This document shows positions 1-14,000 of a stretch of 64,000 nucleotides of DNA, in pieces. Source of the DNA: Thunnus maccoyii (taxonomy: Eukaryota; Chordata; Actinopteri; Scombriformes; Scombridae); contig NC_056546.1 of the NCBI RefSeq assembly GCF_910596095.1, positions 9,382,925 through 9,446,924 of the forward strand, written 5' to 3'. The notes below the pieces were generated by a model. That model worked only from the letters and a program-made list of their open reading frames with translations. It did no database searches and was not told the DNA's origin. How positions within the stretch are numbered: position 1 is the first letter of the stretch; every line of letters begins with the position of its first letter. A program made the position numbers and the translations under genes.

Positions 1-882
1 GTTTTCGCTAAATTTGGTTAGTAGCATCAGGCTGAGGGATTGAAAAGTTGACATTTTGGCGGTATAAGGCTTTGACACAACAACAGCACTATGCATTATA
101 CATAAGTGAAAAGTACCCAGCTGGCAGTTCTCTCTGTCCTCTCTGCTCAAAACATTCCACTGGATAAACATCATCTACCATTGTTACAGTGTTGAATTAA
201 AAGCTAGTGTGTCGTCCCTCTAAAGCTTTTCAGTAATGCATCTACTGATATTAATGTCATTCTACTTTACCCAAATTACGTCTGTAAGGAAAATAATGAC
301 ATTATTAGGTTCCTGCTGGTCTATTCAGTCTGCTGTGCCTATTGTCTACCTCTGAATACACAACTGCTTTTGTGGCGAGCCAAAGGAGGACTATAAATAT
401 GAAATTAGCATTTCTCCAGCTTACCGCATCACTGAGCAATACCTTATCAGTCGTATAACCAAGACAGACTCAGGGTCCACATTTTGTTTTACAGTTTCTT
501 AGAATCACAGTGATTCAGTGCAGCTTAATGGGAAGAAACCATGCCTCAATAGTGACTTCTATTAGATAAATTTACAGTATTAAACACTAATTCTTTTACA
601 GTTTCTATGCACTTCAATTGTCTACAAAGTACAGAAAACTCTCTCTTCAAAGGACAAACACTGCTCCTTTATGTTTTAGCTTACAGACAGATTTTTCCTG
701 GTGCTGCAGGTTGGGAAAAGTGTCTGCTAAGCTGCACTTCAGCCAGGTTTGGACGGGTTACGTGGCCATAAGCCAGATTCGCTACAGAAACTGTGGCTGG
801 TGTGGACGAGTCACTGGACCCAGCAGGTTGTTCTGGTTTTCCGGTAGCTGGGATTCTCACTCTGTTGCAAAGTCAAGGTGAC

Positions 883-968
883 TCATGATGGGTGTGAAGT
901 CCACTCAAGTCCAACCTGCGCAAAGCAGTAGAGGAAAGCCAGCATAGGTGGGGCAATGGTAGACCAGC
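883..968 (-). CDS. hhat: hhat exon 11 (last coding exon)
   Basis: Residues 474-501, ending in TGA at 885-883. The acceptor is a tttcag in front of 968. It encodes the final membrane segment, GWSTIAPPMLAFLYCFAQVG, which aligns with the human [20 protein letters not shown] end. The tail after it is short. Confidence 0.88.
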
Positions 969-3900
969 CTGAAATAGAAAGGATGTTTCGTCAGTAACAG
1001 AACTGAAAATAAAACACATTAAAAAATCAGATGTATGTAGTGGACTGCAGATTCAGTCCTAAACACATTTCTATCCTGAAGCTGGGCACAGTTTCCTACA
1101 TAAATACTGATTAAATCAGTTTATACTCAGATAAAAAAAATGGCTGCTACTGCTGCAGTATCAGTTTGTTAAACTCTCTGCTGTTTTACGGTTCTTCTGT
1201 TTTTCTATTTATAGCTGCGTCTTAGAGGGACGAACAGGTAAGGACAGCTGTCTGCACCTCCTCCCCTACTGGCTTGCCTCCAGATTATCTGAGTAACCTG
1301 CACCTGCACCCACAATGCTTTTCAATAGTCTATTCTTTCCTATTCATGTCAAAATCTAATTCGCATACACACAGGCCGCTTCTTGCACAGCTGTACTGCC
1401 AGTTTCCTGTCTGCGGGGGAGAAAGGTAACATGAGCAAAGCCTAGAAAAGACACATTTTACTGAGGTAAATAACACCTTTAAAATATGATGTATTTCTGA
1501 CATGTAAATGAATCATTGAAAGCCTTTTAGCTCAGGATCCTTCATGGACCATGACGAAACCTTGCTGTCGTGCCAAAATGTCCTGGTGTTTTTGTCTTTA
1601 CAGGTCTGTAAATTCCATTAACGCCCTCAGTGTGAAATATATTCTCCAACCAATCATCCAACCTTTGCTTTGCTTCAAATGAATAGAGTGACAGGTAGGA
1701 CTTAAAGGAAGCCACAAGCAAAATCTGAGTACACATTGGCTACAAAAGGGAAATGCGTCAGATGATCTACTCGTAATTTTGGAACATAATCGAGTTGTTT
1801 TCAGGCGGCTCTGCTGTTCTAACCAAAACTACTAATTACTGAAGCCTGGAACACAAATGTTGAGTGAAAGAAAATAAAGTATGAATGTATGAATAACCCA
1901 TTTCCTTCAGTTGCATGTTTCTATGGTTCTAATTAAGCAGTGCTGTAATTAAACCAGTTTCTTTTGCCACTTGATTAACACTTCAGCGCTTCCGAGTTCA
2001 AATTGAGGTGGAAAGGCCTCTTGCAGAGAGGCAACTCAAAACTAAATATAAAGTTGATTAGTGATTAGAAGGACTGAGGTTTCTCTGTAAACAGACTGCT
2101 TCTTTCTCTATCTGGGTGCATACATAATCATTACATAGATAGAAAAAAATAATGTGCGAGTTTCAGCAGATAATGTAAAAGTGCAAGCTTGTATTTCTTA
2201 GGAAAGTGATGATACCAGCAGCCTGTAGTGGAGCTAATACAGTGTAAAGCTACTGCAGTTTTACTGATATTATACTTAAATAGAAGTCAAAGCACACTTT
2301 TAAAGCTAGTGGAGTAAAAAAAAGATAATAAAAGTTAAAAGTTCAAGTTTTTTGGTAAGAAACATTGTTGGATGGACAGAGATTAGAGTGAAATCTTCAT
2401 AGTTAACAAACATACTGATTTTCTCATCTAACTCTCAGCAAGAGAGTAAATAAGCATGTCTCCTAAAATTACAAACTATTCCTTTAAATGGAAATTACAA
2501 ACACTGCAATAGTGCACCAAGTAAAGCTGGAATACTCTTCTGTGATTGACCATCCATTACAAGTTCTGCAGTTGTCCAGCTGTTTGAATTTTGTGAAGAG
2601 GAAACAATATGAGTGAAGTACACACTGATATAAAGTAAAGGACTGATGACAATCACATTTGTAAAACATAATCATTGAAATGAGATTAGGACTGCATACA
2701 ACGATTATTTTCATTATCGATTAATCTTATTTTCTCGATTAATCGATTAGTTGTTTGGTCCATAAAATGTGAGAAAATAGTGAAAAATGTCACTGTTTGC
2801 CAAAGCCCAAGATAACGTCCTCAAATGTCTTGTTTTACCTCGGCCAACAATATTACAATACAATACAATATAATGATATTAACCAATGTTTAGTTTATTA
2901 TCACAGAAGACTAAAGAAAATAGAAAATATTCACATTTGAGAAGCTGGAATCAGAGAATTTGGAAATTTTGTTCTTAAAAACTGACCCAAAACAATTAAT
3001 TAATGATTAAAATAGTTGGCGAATAATTTAACAGTTGCCAATCGATTAACTGACTAATTGTTGCAGCTCTAAATGAAATATGAAGGTTTTCATTACAGCT
3101 ATATAATATTAATGTGATGATGCATAGTTCTGGATTAATAACATGCATTGTGTCTTCTGGGATGTTACATTTTTAAATCACTCAGCATTCAAGTGTAATC
3201 TTACATGAGGGAACATCAACACACATGCAGTAATGTGCAGTTCAACAAGACATTTCAGATGTCCTGAGTCAAAATATACGACAGTACGCACTGTAATTAG
3301 GAATCTGTTTTTTGGACATTTCACCAGAGGTCAGAGTGCAATTAAGCTGCTGCCTTCACCAGTAAAACACCCAGACAGGCTGATTTAAAAGCATTGATCT
3401 CAAGTTAATGAAGCAAACCACAACTCTCTACGTTTAACTTGGCGGTTTATTATGCAGACACATGGAGACATAAGGAATGGCATTAGGCATTTCTAGTGGA
3501 TCTATTATATTTCAAGCACAAAAACACAAATACTCACTGAAACAAAATGATTAAGTGGTTTGTTCAATGGTCTATTTAATTTTTTTGACGTAAGCATCAG
3601 GCAGTGCCATGTTGTCTGTACTTTTAGTACTTTAATGGTCTGAGTGAGTCATAAAACCATAAAAGCAAACTGAGATACTCAGTTCACTTTCTAGTTTTTT
3701 CTGTGAATAATTCACAACAGAAATGGTATTTCCAAACACCTTGCTCTTATTTTTAGGTTTCTCTTAACTTATTTACACCAAGTCTAAGTGCTAGAAGAAG
3801 CATAATGTTACGCACCATTTGCTGTGAGCCTGCCAGGCTTCCACTTTCTTTTTTTTTTTTTTTTTTTTTACACACAATAAAGCACAATAAGTCACAATAA

Positions 3901-6900
3901 AGCTTAACCGGTGACTGGAACATGACCTTTGTCAGTCTGCTTAGCCTTGATTTTAAGAGGTCCACAGATTCCATGACATTATCTGAAAAGAATAGGCTCT
4001 GTCTGAAGAACCAGTAAAGAAAAGGGTAAAATAAAGGTTATAGAGAACAGAAAGTGTGAGACATTCAACAAGTTTAAAGATTTCTATCTAATACAGAAGG
4101 GACTAAACGGACCATCTGAAACAATTCTAAAAAAAATCTCCAAAAGGTTATAATTTAACATAATAATATATAATATAATGTTGGAATATCAAGTCTTAAC
4201 AAAGTAGTCAAATTAGTTTTATTTGTATAGCCCAATGTCATAAATTTACCACAGTGGGCTTTACAATCTGTACAGCAATACTACATCCTCTATCCTTAGA
4301 CCCTTGATTGAAATGAGGAAAAACTACCTACACTGACTACACCACATCAACCAAAACCTGATTTTGACAGATCACTTGGTGGAAATGAAAAGAGTTGATT
4401 TGCAAAAAAACAGAGAGATGCTAGAGGCTGTCACATGATCACTGGCAGACTCACTTCTCATCTACTTCAGCCATTGTTTTCCTCTGCAGAGGAAGGAAAG
4501 ACAAGCAAAGCAAAGCAAGAAACTCGTGACAGTGCTACCTTTGGTGTTCAGATTTTACACCTCGCTACTGCACACCATTGCAGCGTCAATGGAGTAACTT
4601 AAAGGAATAGTTCATCATTTTGGAAAAATACTCTGATCACAGCAAACTTGTCAAAGTGGTATCAATATGTTTTAACACAGAGAGTGTATTTGAGTTTCCA
4701 GATATATAATATTATTCTAATTGAAGCTGCACCAATCAATATTTTAATATTAACCCATGGAGCAAATGACTACATGTAATGTGAACGAGGTCGCTCGAGA
4801 ATTTTCAGCCAACTGAGAAAACGTATCACCTCTCAGGCCCACAGAGCATTTTAGCATCTTTCAGCTCGTTTTTGTTTTCTATCCTGCAACTTTTCACTCT
4901 CACCGCTCTGACGAACCTTGCTTCCAGTTGCAGCAGACGCCTGTTTTCAGACTCTACCCAACCTGCTCAGCACCAAACGGCAGACAGACACAGTTAGCAA
5001 CTAGCTAGTTAACATAGTGGAAGCTTTAGCAGCTGAAGAGCCAGAAGTTTCCCTAAACTGTTGGTGGAGACCAAAGACAGAGCTACAAGGAGAGTAAATA
5101 TTGTTACATTCGAATGACCAGAAACACGACTCTAAATGAATGCCAGGTTGCTGTGTCTGCTGGATGAGTAAATAGGCCACTGTTTAGTAACACATAACCC
5201 ATGTGCCAACTTTATGGGGTAATATGTTGCATTTACAGCCAGTTTCACTGCCCCTATGTGGCAAAAAATTGTGTATTTTATTCAGCAATAATTTAACTGT
5301 TATTTTATTAAATAATCTAAATATATGATGACGTGTCAGTATTGAGCTGAGCTCTCTGCACCTAATCTGTGCCCAGCCCAGTGGTGAGTGAAGCTCAGAC
5401 TGCTTATCATGTGTAGACAGGCTTCAGGAGGTACTGCCATTTTGCTTTAGGTACCAAATGAGCCAAATAAAGACACGGGGAGCAGTACAGGGACTGGCAC
5501 AACCACAGAGCAGATGTCTCTCTATTTGGGAGACATGCAGATGCATAAAATGCCTCAGTATATCCACAGCCTAAACATCCACTGCAAATACTGCTAAATA
5601 TAAACCTGTATTGAACAGCAGCATTTTAAATCACTTTATTATATTTACTGGAGGAGAATGAATCCTACAGAAACAATGCAACTCATCTGTCAAATTAAAA
5701 CACCAAATGACTGATACTCTACATTGGGATCGAATTTGGAAATGCCAGCTAAAACAATCCTGCAAATAAAGGCACTCACAAATCCTATTGTGTGAGTGTT
5801 GTGGAAGGCAATTTACCTTGAATGAAGACGCGCTTCCAGAAGATTCTGCCAACATGTATCCCCCCAAGGAATACCAGATTAGAGAGGATGAGCATGGCGG
5901 TGGAGAAGGCAGAGAGAAGGGCAATGCAACGCCTTTTCATTGCTGCAGAGAAATTCTGCTCCTGGGAAATCAGTAAATAAATAAGTTAATTGCAGGAGGA
6001 CCGCAAGAGATTTTCATTGTAAATCTGAGAAAGAAAGAACAACAAAGCACCTGGCACTAATAAACAAGCAGGATTACACAGTAGGCCATCAGACCTTATT
6101 ACTATTTTTGAGAACATGAATCTCTCTCACGGCTAGAGGCCAAAGAAGCAAAAGTAGCCTGAAAGTGTCCATTGCTAATGTATTGGAAATAGATTTTTAC
6201 TCACATTACTGTTGGGCGTTACATGCCAATTAGATCTGACAGGATCCAACCAGTTTGTCTCCTATCTGTACTTGCTGTACTGAAGCAGCTCCAGGCATTA
6301 TCTCTTATTAAATCAGATTATATGACCCCATTTATTTCTAGCTACAGGAAAGATTAGACCATGTCCACACATTTTAATTGAACATCCAATCGATAGAATA
6401 ACAAGGGAATTATATCTACATACTATTGTAATCTCTTTGAATGTAGAGTTTTTGTAAATGCTTGGATTTCAAACTTACAACAATGGAGTGAATAAAAGAT
6501 GAGGCAAAGAGAGACTTCAGTCCATTTTCCACCAGAACTCCAACCCAATTCATCAGGGCCCAGTACTGTAAGTAGTCATGGCCACCGTGCCATAGGCAGA
6601 CGAATCCAAACGCCAGGCCAGTGGACAACATTTTGTATAGAAGACCATGCCGTGAACCTCCCAACGGCACATAGATGTATCTGAAACATGAGTAATGATT
6701 ATATATATAAAAAAAAACAGCTTTTGAACGCAATCAGAATGAATAAAATGTTACAAAGGAGATCACAACCCGTCCAATAAATAATGTGCTAAAACAAATA
6801 GTAAAATAATGATAGCTGTAAATACAGTTTATAGAGACAATTTCAGTATTTTTCTTTACTACTGCAGCCAGTAAATAATGCAGATGTAACACAAAAGGGG

Positions 6901-8028
6901 GTTAAATATGGCACCACAATGCACCGAGCACCTGTCACAGAAATTATCATGTCCCCTTCATTGATTTTTAATCAACAACGCTCTGACGTCCAGTACGAAA
7001 ATAGAGGCACTCCAGGGAATATTAATTCTGCCAAGTTGTTAATAGTGCCGTGACTGGGTTAATGATTCCGAAGTGTTTTTTTCTGTGATTCACAAATAAA
7101 CCCTCAACACACATTTAACCCACTTCCTGCGTCAAATTGGTTTCCTACGTGGGCACTTTCACCACTTCAGCTGGCTCTGTTGTCTTGTTGTGGGAAGATG
7201 AGGTCTGATTTAAACATTTCGGTTCACAAATTGTGGATACACATGTACACACGGTAATTTATCAAACAGAAAATATCTACCACATAGCTCGTGCATGTAA
7301 TTTTGCAAGAGGTTTAAATGAGATTACACTATATGCGGTACAAAAATAGCAATAGTATATCCATGTGAAAGCCCACTTGAGGTGAATAATATCCCACCAA
7401 TCAGTAAAGAACGTGGTGCACGGCGTGAAGGAAACTGGTCTCAGATACTGTGAGAACCTCGTCTGTCCCAGAGGTACTGAGTGTCTCAACATGCAACATC
7501 ACTCCAACACACTTGGAAACAAACATCACGATCTGTCTAGTGTTGCTGAGCTGGGAACTAATTATCTCAGCCATCCTGTGGCTAATCAATGTCCCTGAAA
7601 GATGAGCCAGCATTTTCTGAGCCTTAAATAGAGTGGCCAGCTTGGCCGTATTAGAGGATGAAAGTAGGTGCAAAAACAGATGGAGCGTTAATGTTAGAGC
7701 AAGAGCAAACTGAATACCTAAATATACTGAGAGTCTATCCCTCTATTTAAATTATTTAAATCTAGATGGATTCTAAACAGATGTTAATCAAAATATGATA
7801 ATTTGGAGATATACATTAATACCTGAATAATCAATGTGTTATGTAACAAATGACCACTGCAGGCAGATGGTGCAAATAACATGCATATCAGCTTTATACG
7901 CTGACAGGAGGAATTAACTCTATAGCTATTAGCTATTGTTATTGGTCCCTGAGTGCACTTGCTGTCCCCCACTCAACCCAACCTATGTCCCCACTTATTT
8001 ATTTACGACTAATATTCTATATGTGTGT

Positions 8029-8070
<42 letters not shown>

Positions 8071-11022
8071 ATCCCAGGATTTGGAATCAAACACTCCTTC
8101 TCATATGTACTGTAGCTGCAATAACTCAATCAAACAACCAGTAAGAGCTCTTCTGTTTGCCCAATAACTGTTTGTGAGTGAAACAGAGAACCTGAGACAC
8201 AGCGGCATACAGGCAGGGGAAAGCATAATGGAATGGTGAAGGATGAGCCACTTAGCAGCCCAGGGAGACGGGGTGTCAGTGAGTCATGTAGAGCACATCA
8301 TTTAACACCTACGCACTCATCTAGCGCTCTTCAGACAATTTCAACAGAATTTCAGAACTGCATTAAAATCTCTTTAAAAGCACTTTCACAAGAAGGAACG
8401 TCGGGGCATTGTGTCATGGGTATCGTTTCGCATCTGCAGCAGGATAATTGCAAGTGATGCCATTAAGCAGGAGAAAACAATTTCCAATGGACACAGATTA
8501 AAATGGAAACTTGCATTTGCAATTTAAATTCTGGGATCTTGAGTAAATTGATTAGAGACACTTTAACAGTCTGATATGCCATATTTCATTCTAAACTCAT
8601 CTTTAACACCTGAAAAGCAGATTTAAATGTACACTACCAAACGTGTCAAACAACAGAAAAAAACCCAGTCAACACAAACATTAATTAGCAAACAATAACC
8701 GAGACAAGGGAACATTTTCACATAACATCACAGTGCGTTCTCTGACAACCGTGGAACTGCACTGTTGCCTTAACGTAGCAACCCTCGTCTACCAACTGGA
8801 CCATAAACTCCCAATAGGCCGCATTCAGTCAAGTGTGCATCATTAAAAGCAGACGAACTAATGTGCGTTGTCCAAAGTACAAGTGAGCAAACACATAATG
8901 CTCCTTTTACATATGCACATATTAAACAAGGAGGCATTTCTCCAGGGTGCACGAGCTGTAACACAACAGTGGAACTGTTCACCAACAACATGCGACCTCA
9001 TAATCATGAGAAAGCCTACATGCAAATGCAGCATCCTTGTCTATTATGATGAAACATGCGGGCAGGCAGCTGTAGAATGGCACCTGTTTTAAGGGATTTC
9101 AACTGATGAGTTCAATGCCCTGCCGGAAATGAGCTCTTTCAGTGTGCAATAAATAACATAAGATTAAACACATGCTACTCTAAATATAAGGAAATTAAAT
9201 TATAGATAGCTACATATACAAACAAGTAGACAGGTAAATAGATATTCTGATAGAGAGCTTTTGATTTTGATTAAATTCAACATCTTTAGTAAGCATTAAC
9301 ATGTGAATTAGTCTGTCCACCGCTCATCAAGTGCCTCTTACCTGATGAGCCATCGATACAGGCCCTCGTCAAAATGCCTAAGAGTGAAGAGGACAAAAAA
9401 AAAGAAGGATATTTGAGTCACAAATTTACATAATAATATAGCACAGAGTAAGAAACACCTGAGCACCAGGCGTCACATAAACTGAGGCATGTAAAGGAAA
9501 CATGATGCATGTGTGTTGGTGTGCCTGCTCTTTGTCATTAAGAAGATTAGAAAAAGCGTTTCTGTTTTTTTTGTTGTTGTTGCTGTTTTTTTTTTTTCCT
9601 CCCCAGCGCTGCCTATAAACTGCGGCTGTTTCGTCAATGATGTCAGTGGACAGCTTTATGCATTCCATCAATGTTGTCAACATCGGCCAGCTCAGCACAT
9701 GCAGGATGGGACTGAAGTGCATCAGTGTCAGCACATTGGTCAATCTAGTCTGTAGCCAACACATCTTTACTGCAAAACAAAACACACAACTTTCCATCTT
9801 TCAGCTTTATGTGCTCTTAATTAAGGGAGTAGTTTCTCATTATTAATTAGATTTAAAAACAGATACTCTACTCTCACTAGGATATTAAACACTTGCCATT
9901 TTTTCACTCCTTGTGTACAAGATTTTTTACTCATAGCATTTATTCTCCAGATACTGTAACAGTTTTTTTATTTTTTATTTTAATTGTATATTGTGAGGTA
10001 TACATGTGCAGGAAATGCAGGAAATCAGCTAAAAGTCTTTTTCATTTTTGGCATGCATCCTGGAGGATGATGTCGAAGGTAAACAGTACAAACATATGAC
10101 ACTGTGACACAAATTTTCACTGCAGAATGCACCTGGATATTCATCCAAGCAGTGGAAACTTTGTTGAATTTAGTCTTTTTATAAGTCTTGCTGATTAAGG
10201 TGCTTTATCTCTGTGTAACAAGCACTGCAATGTCTGTGTTCATTAACTTATGCAATTGTGACCCCTTCAGTATAAACCTGGCATAGTCTTTCCTTTTGCT
10301 TTGTACAGTAACAGAAGCTTATCATGAGCTTAATAAAAGTAGCAATCATCATTGACCCTCCGCTCTCTGCTGAGGTGGGTGTGACAGAAATAATTAATGG
10401 GACTCAATATGAGGTGTGCATGTGTCTATAAAACACTACTGACTTAAAAAATTCACCGGAAAAGTTATGTAAAATTCTCTTTTATGCCAATATATTGGAG
10501 TGTGTTATACATACAAACTGGCACACATCTCTAATTGGCACTCTTTTTGGTGATTTTAACATGTATGGTTATGTTGTGGTTCATCATTAACTGTTCTCTT
10601 AGCAATACTGCTACAATCTGTTTTTACTGAAAGTCCCCTTCCACTCAAAAATGTCTTTTTCACATCCATCTGCTTGAAAATGGAAAGTTTCTTTTTTTGT
10701 GCTCATTGAAAATCCGATTTTAAGGGGCGGGCCTAAGAGCATGATTTGTTACATCATCATCAAGTTTAGAAGCCAATCCTGGTCCAGTATTCATCTTACA
10801 TAAGTGTTAGGTGGAAACTTGAAGCCTCCAGTGTACATACACTAAAAATGGACTTTACAGTGAAGTAGGAGACATCTTATGTCCAGCAGTTAAACCTCTG
10901 AGATAAAATATTTACATATTTATAGATTCTGGAATTTTTAATGAGGGAGAAGGAGTACAGATGTCATTTATTATAACGTGGTAATTAGAACTTTTTTGTG
11001 GAAAAACCATATAATAATAGTA

Positions 11023-11070
<48 letters not shown>

Positions 11071-14000
11071 TTGTTATTTATAGAGCACTTTCAAAAGTCC
11101 ACGTTACCGTGTGCTTTACAAAGGCAGCAAAATAAAACCTTCATCAGGTTCTAAAAAGAACAGATAAAAACTATCTGGTGTATAAAAAAACAATTCAGTG
11201 CAGGAAAAGGCAAGAATAGAAATATATATATTTTTTAAAGGAAATAAAAGACAGTTAAAAGAAAATAAAACTCATGTAAAATCAGGAAAACCTCTCAGAT
11301 AAAAGTATGTTTTAAGAAGGGACTTAAAAGAGATCACTGACTCAGCCGACCTGATTTCCTCAGGCAGACCTTTCCAGCACCTCACGGCCTTGACTGCAAA
11401 CGCCCCTTTAGTTTTCTGCCAGGCCATATCAGACACACGTTATTGTATGTTATGTATTTTGTATGTCTTAATACATGTCTGGAAGGGATCTTTAAGAAGA
11501 AAAACAGAAAAGATTTGGCCTGCAAATGTAGGCTCTGTCCCAGAGAACAAACCATTTCAGCTTGAGTCTGAAAGACGGATGTAATGTTCCCGGTGTGGAG
11601 GTGACCCATTGTTCTGATTGCCAGTAATGACAGATGATGAGACAATTCACTATGCCCAGTCTGAATCTGATTGCCAAAGCACAGTGAACACTTAGAGCAC
11701 TTGACATTAAATGTACCTTTCCTTCAAGCACACTTTACTGCAGCCAATGAAGTGTTAAAGAATGCTGCATCACAAACAAAATACTGTAGGTTACTGTACT
11801 GTCAGGTCAGCGGTGTTGACTGGAGTTTGTTCCTCCGTATGATCTTACCTCCACATCCCTGTGAAACTATACATGATGCTGACACAACGAGGAAGGTTTG
11901 GGGGAACTAGCTTATCCAGAGTGGCCAGCATGGACGGCAAGCCAAAGAGAACAAGATACTTCACATAGAAGAACTGGACGAGGGCCAGGGCCAGACCACC
12001 TGTGACAGAGGAAGAGGAGGCGTTCAAACTAAAATTTCTTTGCTTCTGAGTTTTTTTATAGTTCTGTACTTTCCAAATACCATTCTCCTATATTTTTACT
12101 TTGCAATGTCATTCACGGCTGACATTAAAAGAGACAGAAAGTCTTAAAGATGCTAAGAAACCATAACAGTCAAAAAAAATTGCATTACAGTGAAGGATCA
12201 TGATTCAGTTTGTCTATAAACCTTTCCATGCATGCTTATGGCCACTAGGGGGCCACTAGGATATAACTATAAAATCCAAGAGGTGCCTCTAATCATATAA
12301 AATGATCTGGATGAAGCTGCACATGAAGAGTATCCGTAACCATCTATGTAAATTACATAAACCTCCCAAAATGTCCGAGCTGTGTCTTGCAAAGACACAG
12401 AGAGGCTGTACACAAAGAGATTACATAACCTGGCTAATTACAGCTCCAATTTGTGACTTACTGACTTCACAGCCTCCATTTCTGTCATTTAATGGAAATA
12501 TTAAAATACAAAAATAATCACAGCACAGATCATAACAACTGGATTATGAATCGAGGCCACTAAGTAACTCAGTAATCAGCATATCTGATGAATATCAGAA
12601 CTAGTGAAATCCAGTGGGGGTAATGTGTTTTTAAATTCTGCATCTCATAAACATGTTAAATGTGTGTCTGAAGTGGCAGGGAAACATTAAAGCAGAACAT
12701 ACTTATTACTGTACATGGAAGCCTAGAAGTACATATAAATACTTACCCAAGGCCCAAGGAGGAAGAATTTCTAAGTAGGTCTCATTAGACTGGATGGAGT
12801 GCATGTACATGACATGGATCATGTATTCTGCAATGCACCACCACAGTATGATCCGTCCTGATCTGAGCACAAAGTAACTGAAAGCAGATTTGTCCCTGTC
12901 ACTCTCCTCAGCAGGCCTCCACATCTGCAAGTGTAGATAGTGAGCATGTTATTAAGGGTTGCTAGTTAAATCTTCACAACCAAAAAAAAAACTACAACCA
13001 TGATTTAACTAAAAAAATCATAACACATACTGTATGAACGTTCCCATGTACTCCAAGGACGGGTATTAAAAAAGGAGGCATAAATATTACAGAAATGATT
13101 TACAAACAAACATCAGACCAAAAACAAAGGTGTCTATTTCTCTACAAATCTGAAAAATTCGAGTTACAGTCCGAGCAAGATTTCTCATTAATATCCTACC
13201 AGGAGCACCGAACAGTCTCAGCCTCCTCCAGACAAAATTTCACTTCAGGAGTTGCCTTCACTGGCTCTCTCTTACCTGCTCAATGTAGTCTTTGTATGTG
13301 ATAATGGGTCCATTGTAGAAAAAGGGATGATAGAAAGTGTATGAAAGCAGCCAACAGAGCTGCACAATGCCACCACGGTCTACAGGGCACCAGCAATGCT
13401 CCAGGCTGAAGCTGATGAAGCGCAGACCACAGACAGCAATACTGAAGAGTAGCAGATAGTACTCCTCCTCGGTCTTGTACCAGCCTCTCTGTGTAATTCA
13501 GTAGGAAGGCCAATTATTTTCCTGGGAAAACTTTATATTAATAGATATGTTATTTATAATCACTTATTTAAAATATGACAATCATAACAGCAGAATCACG
13601 GCATATATAAACAACTTATGTTAATACTCTTCCCACAACTCTCATAAACATTGGCTTAAGAAAGCTTTTAATGAGGTTCACTTAACAAACACTACTGCTC
13701 TCCAAGTCCAGTTTGAACACTGGACTCAATTGTAAGACTGCATGTGTGTGGGGAAGAGCACAAGAGAGAAAGAGGCATACATAGGCCTGGCTCTTGTATT
13801 TCACTTACAGTAGTTTCAAATTTCTAAGCATTAAAGCTGGATATACTGTACGGTTGCTCGGCTGTAACCAAGCTTGAGACTTCAAGCACTGTGCACTGTG
13901 TGGTACTACAGACAAGACTGCTTTTTAAAATTTCTCTTTCTTGTGGTTATTATTTTATCTTTTCAACAATAAATGTTTAACTTTAGAAATATGAAGGCTG

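Larger units (their letters stand above)
969..5816 (-). other. hhat last intron (4.85 kb)
   Basis: No exon-like coding was found here. The intron holds an inverted-repeat element near 2.7-3.07 kb, a SINE-like fragment near 4.2-4.4 kb, two fragments of a dispersed repeat ending in 'attcctttaa' (about 2.35-2.49 kb and 4.60-4.70 kb), and a poly-T tract near 3.85 kb. Confidence 0.7.
9378..11848 (-). other. hhat intron 7 (2.47 kb)
   Basis: No coding exon recognised. It holds a T-rich stretch near 9.56-9.60 kb, a dispersed-repeat-like block at about 10.6-10.99 kb, an (ATA)n tract and a further repeat at about 11.05-11.42 kb. Confidence 0.6.

Noticed and set aside
5631..5924. Apparent frameshift in hhat exon 10 (frame reading LGGYMLAESSG)
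   Set aside because: Counting the G run gives six bases, which keeps FLGG-IHVGRIFW in one frame. The other reading is simply a different frame that runs into the intron.
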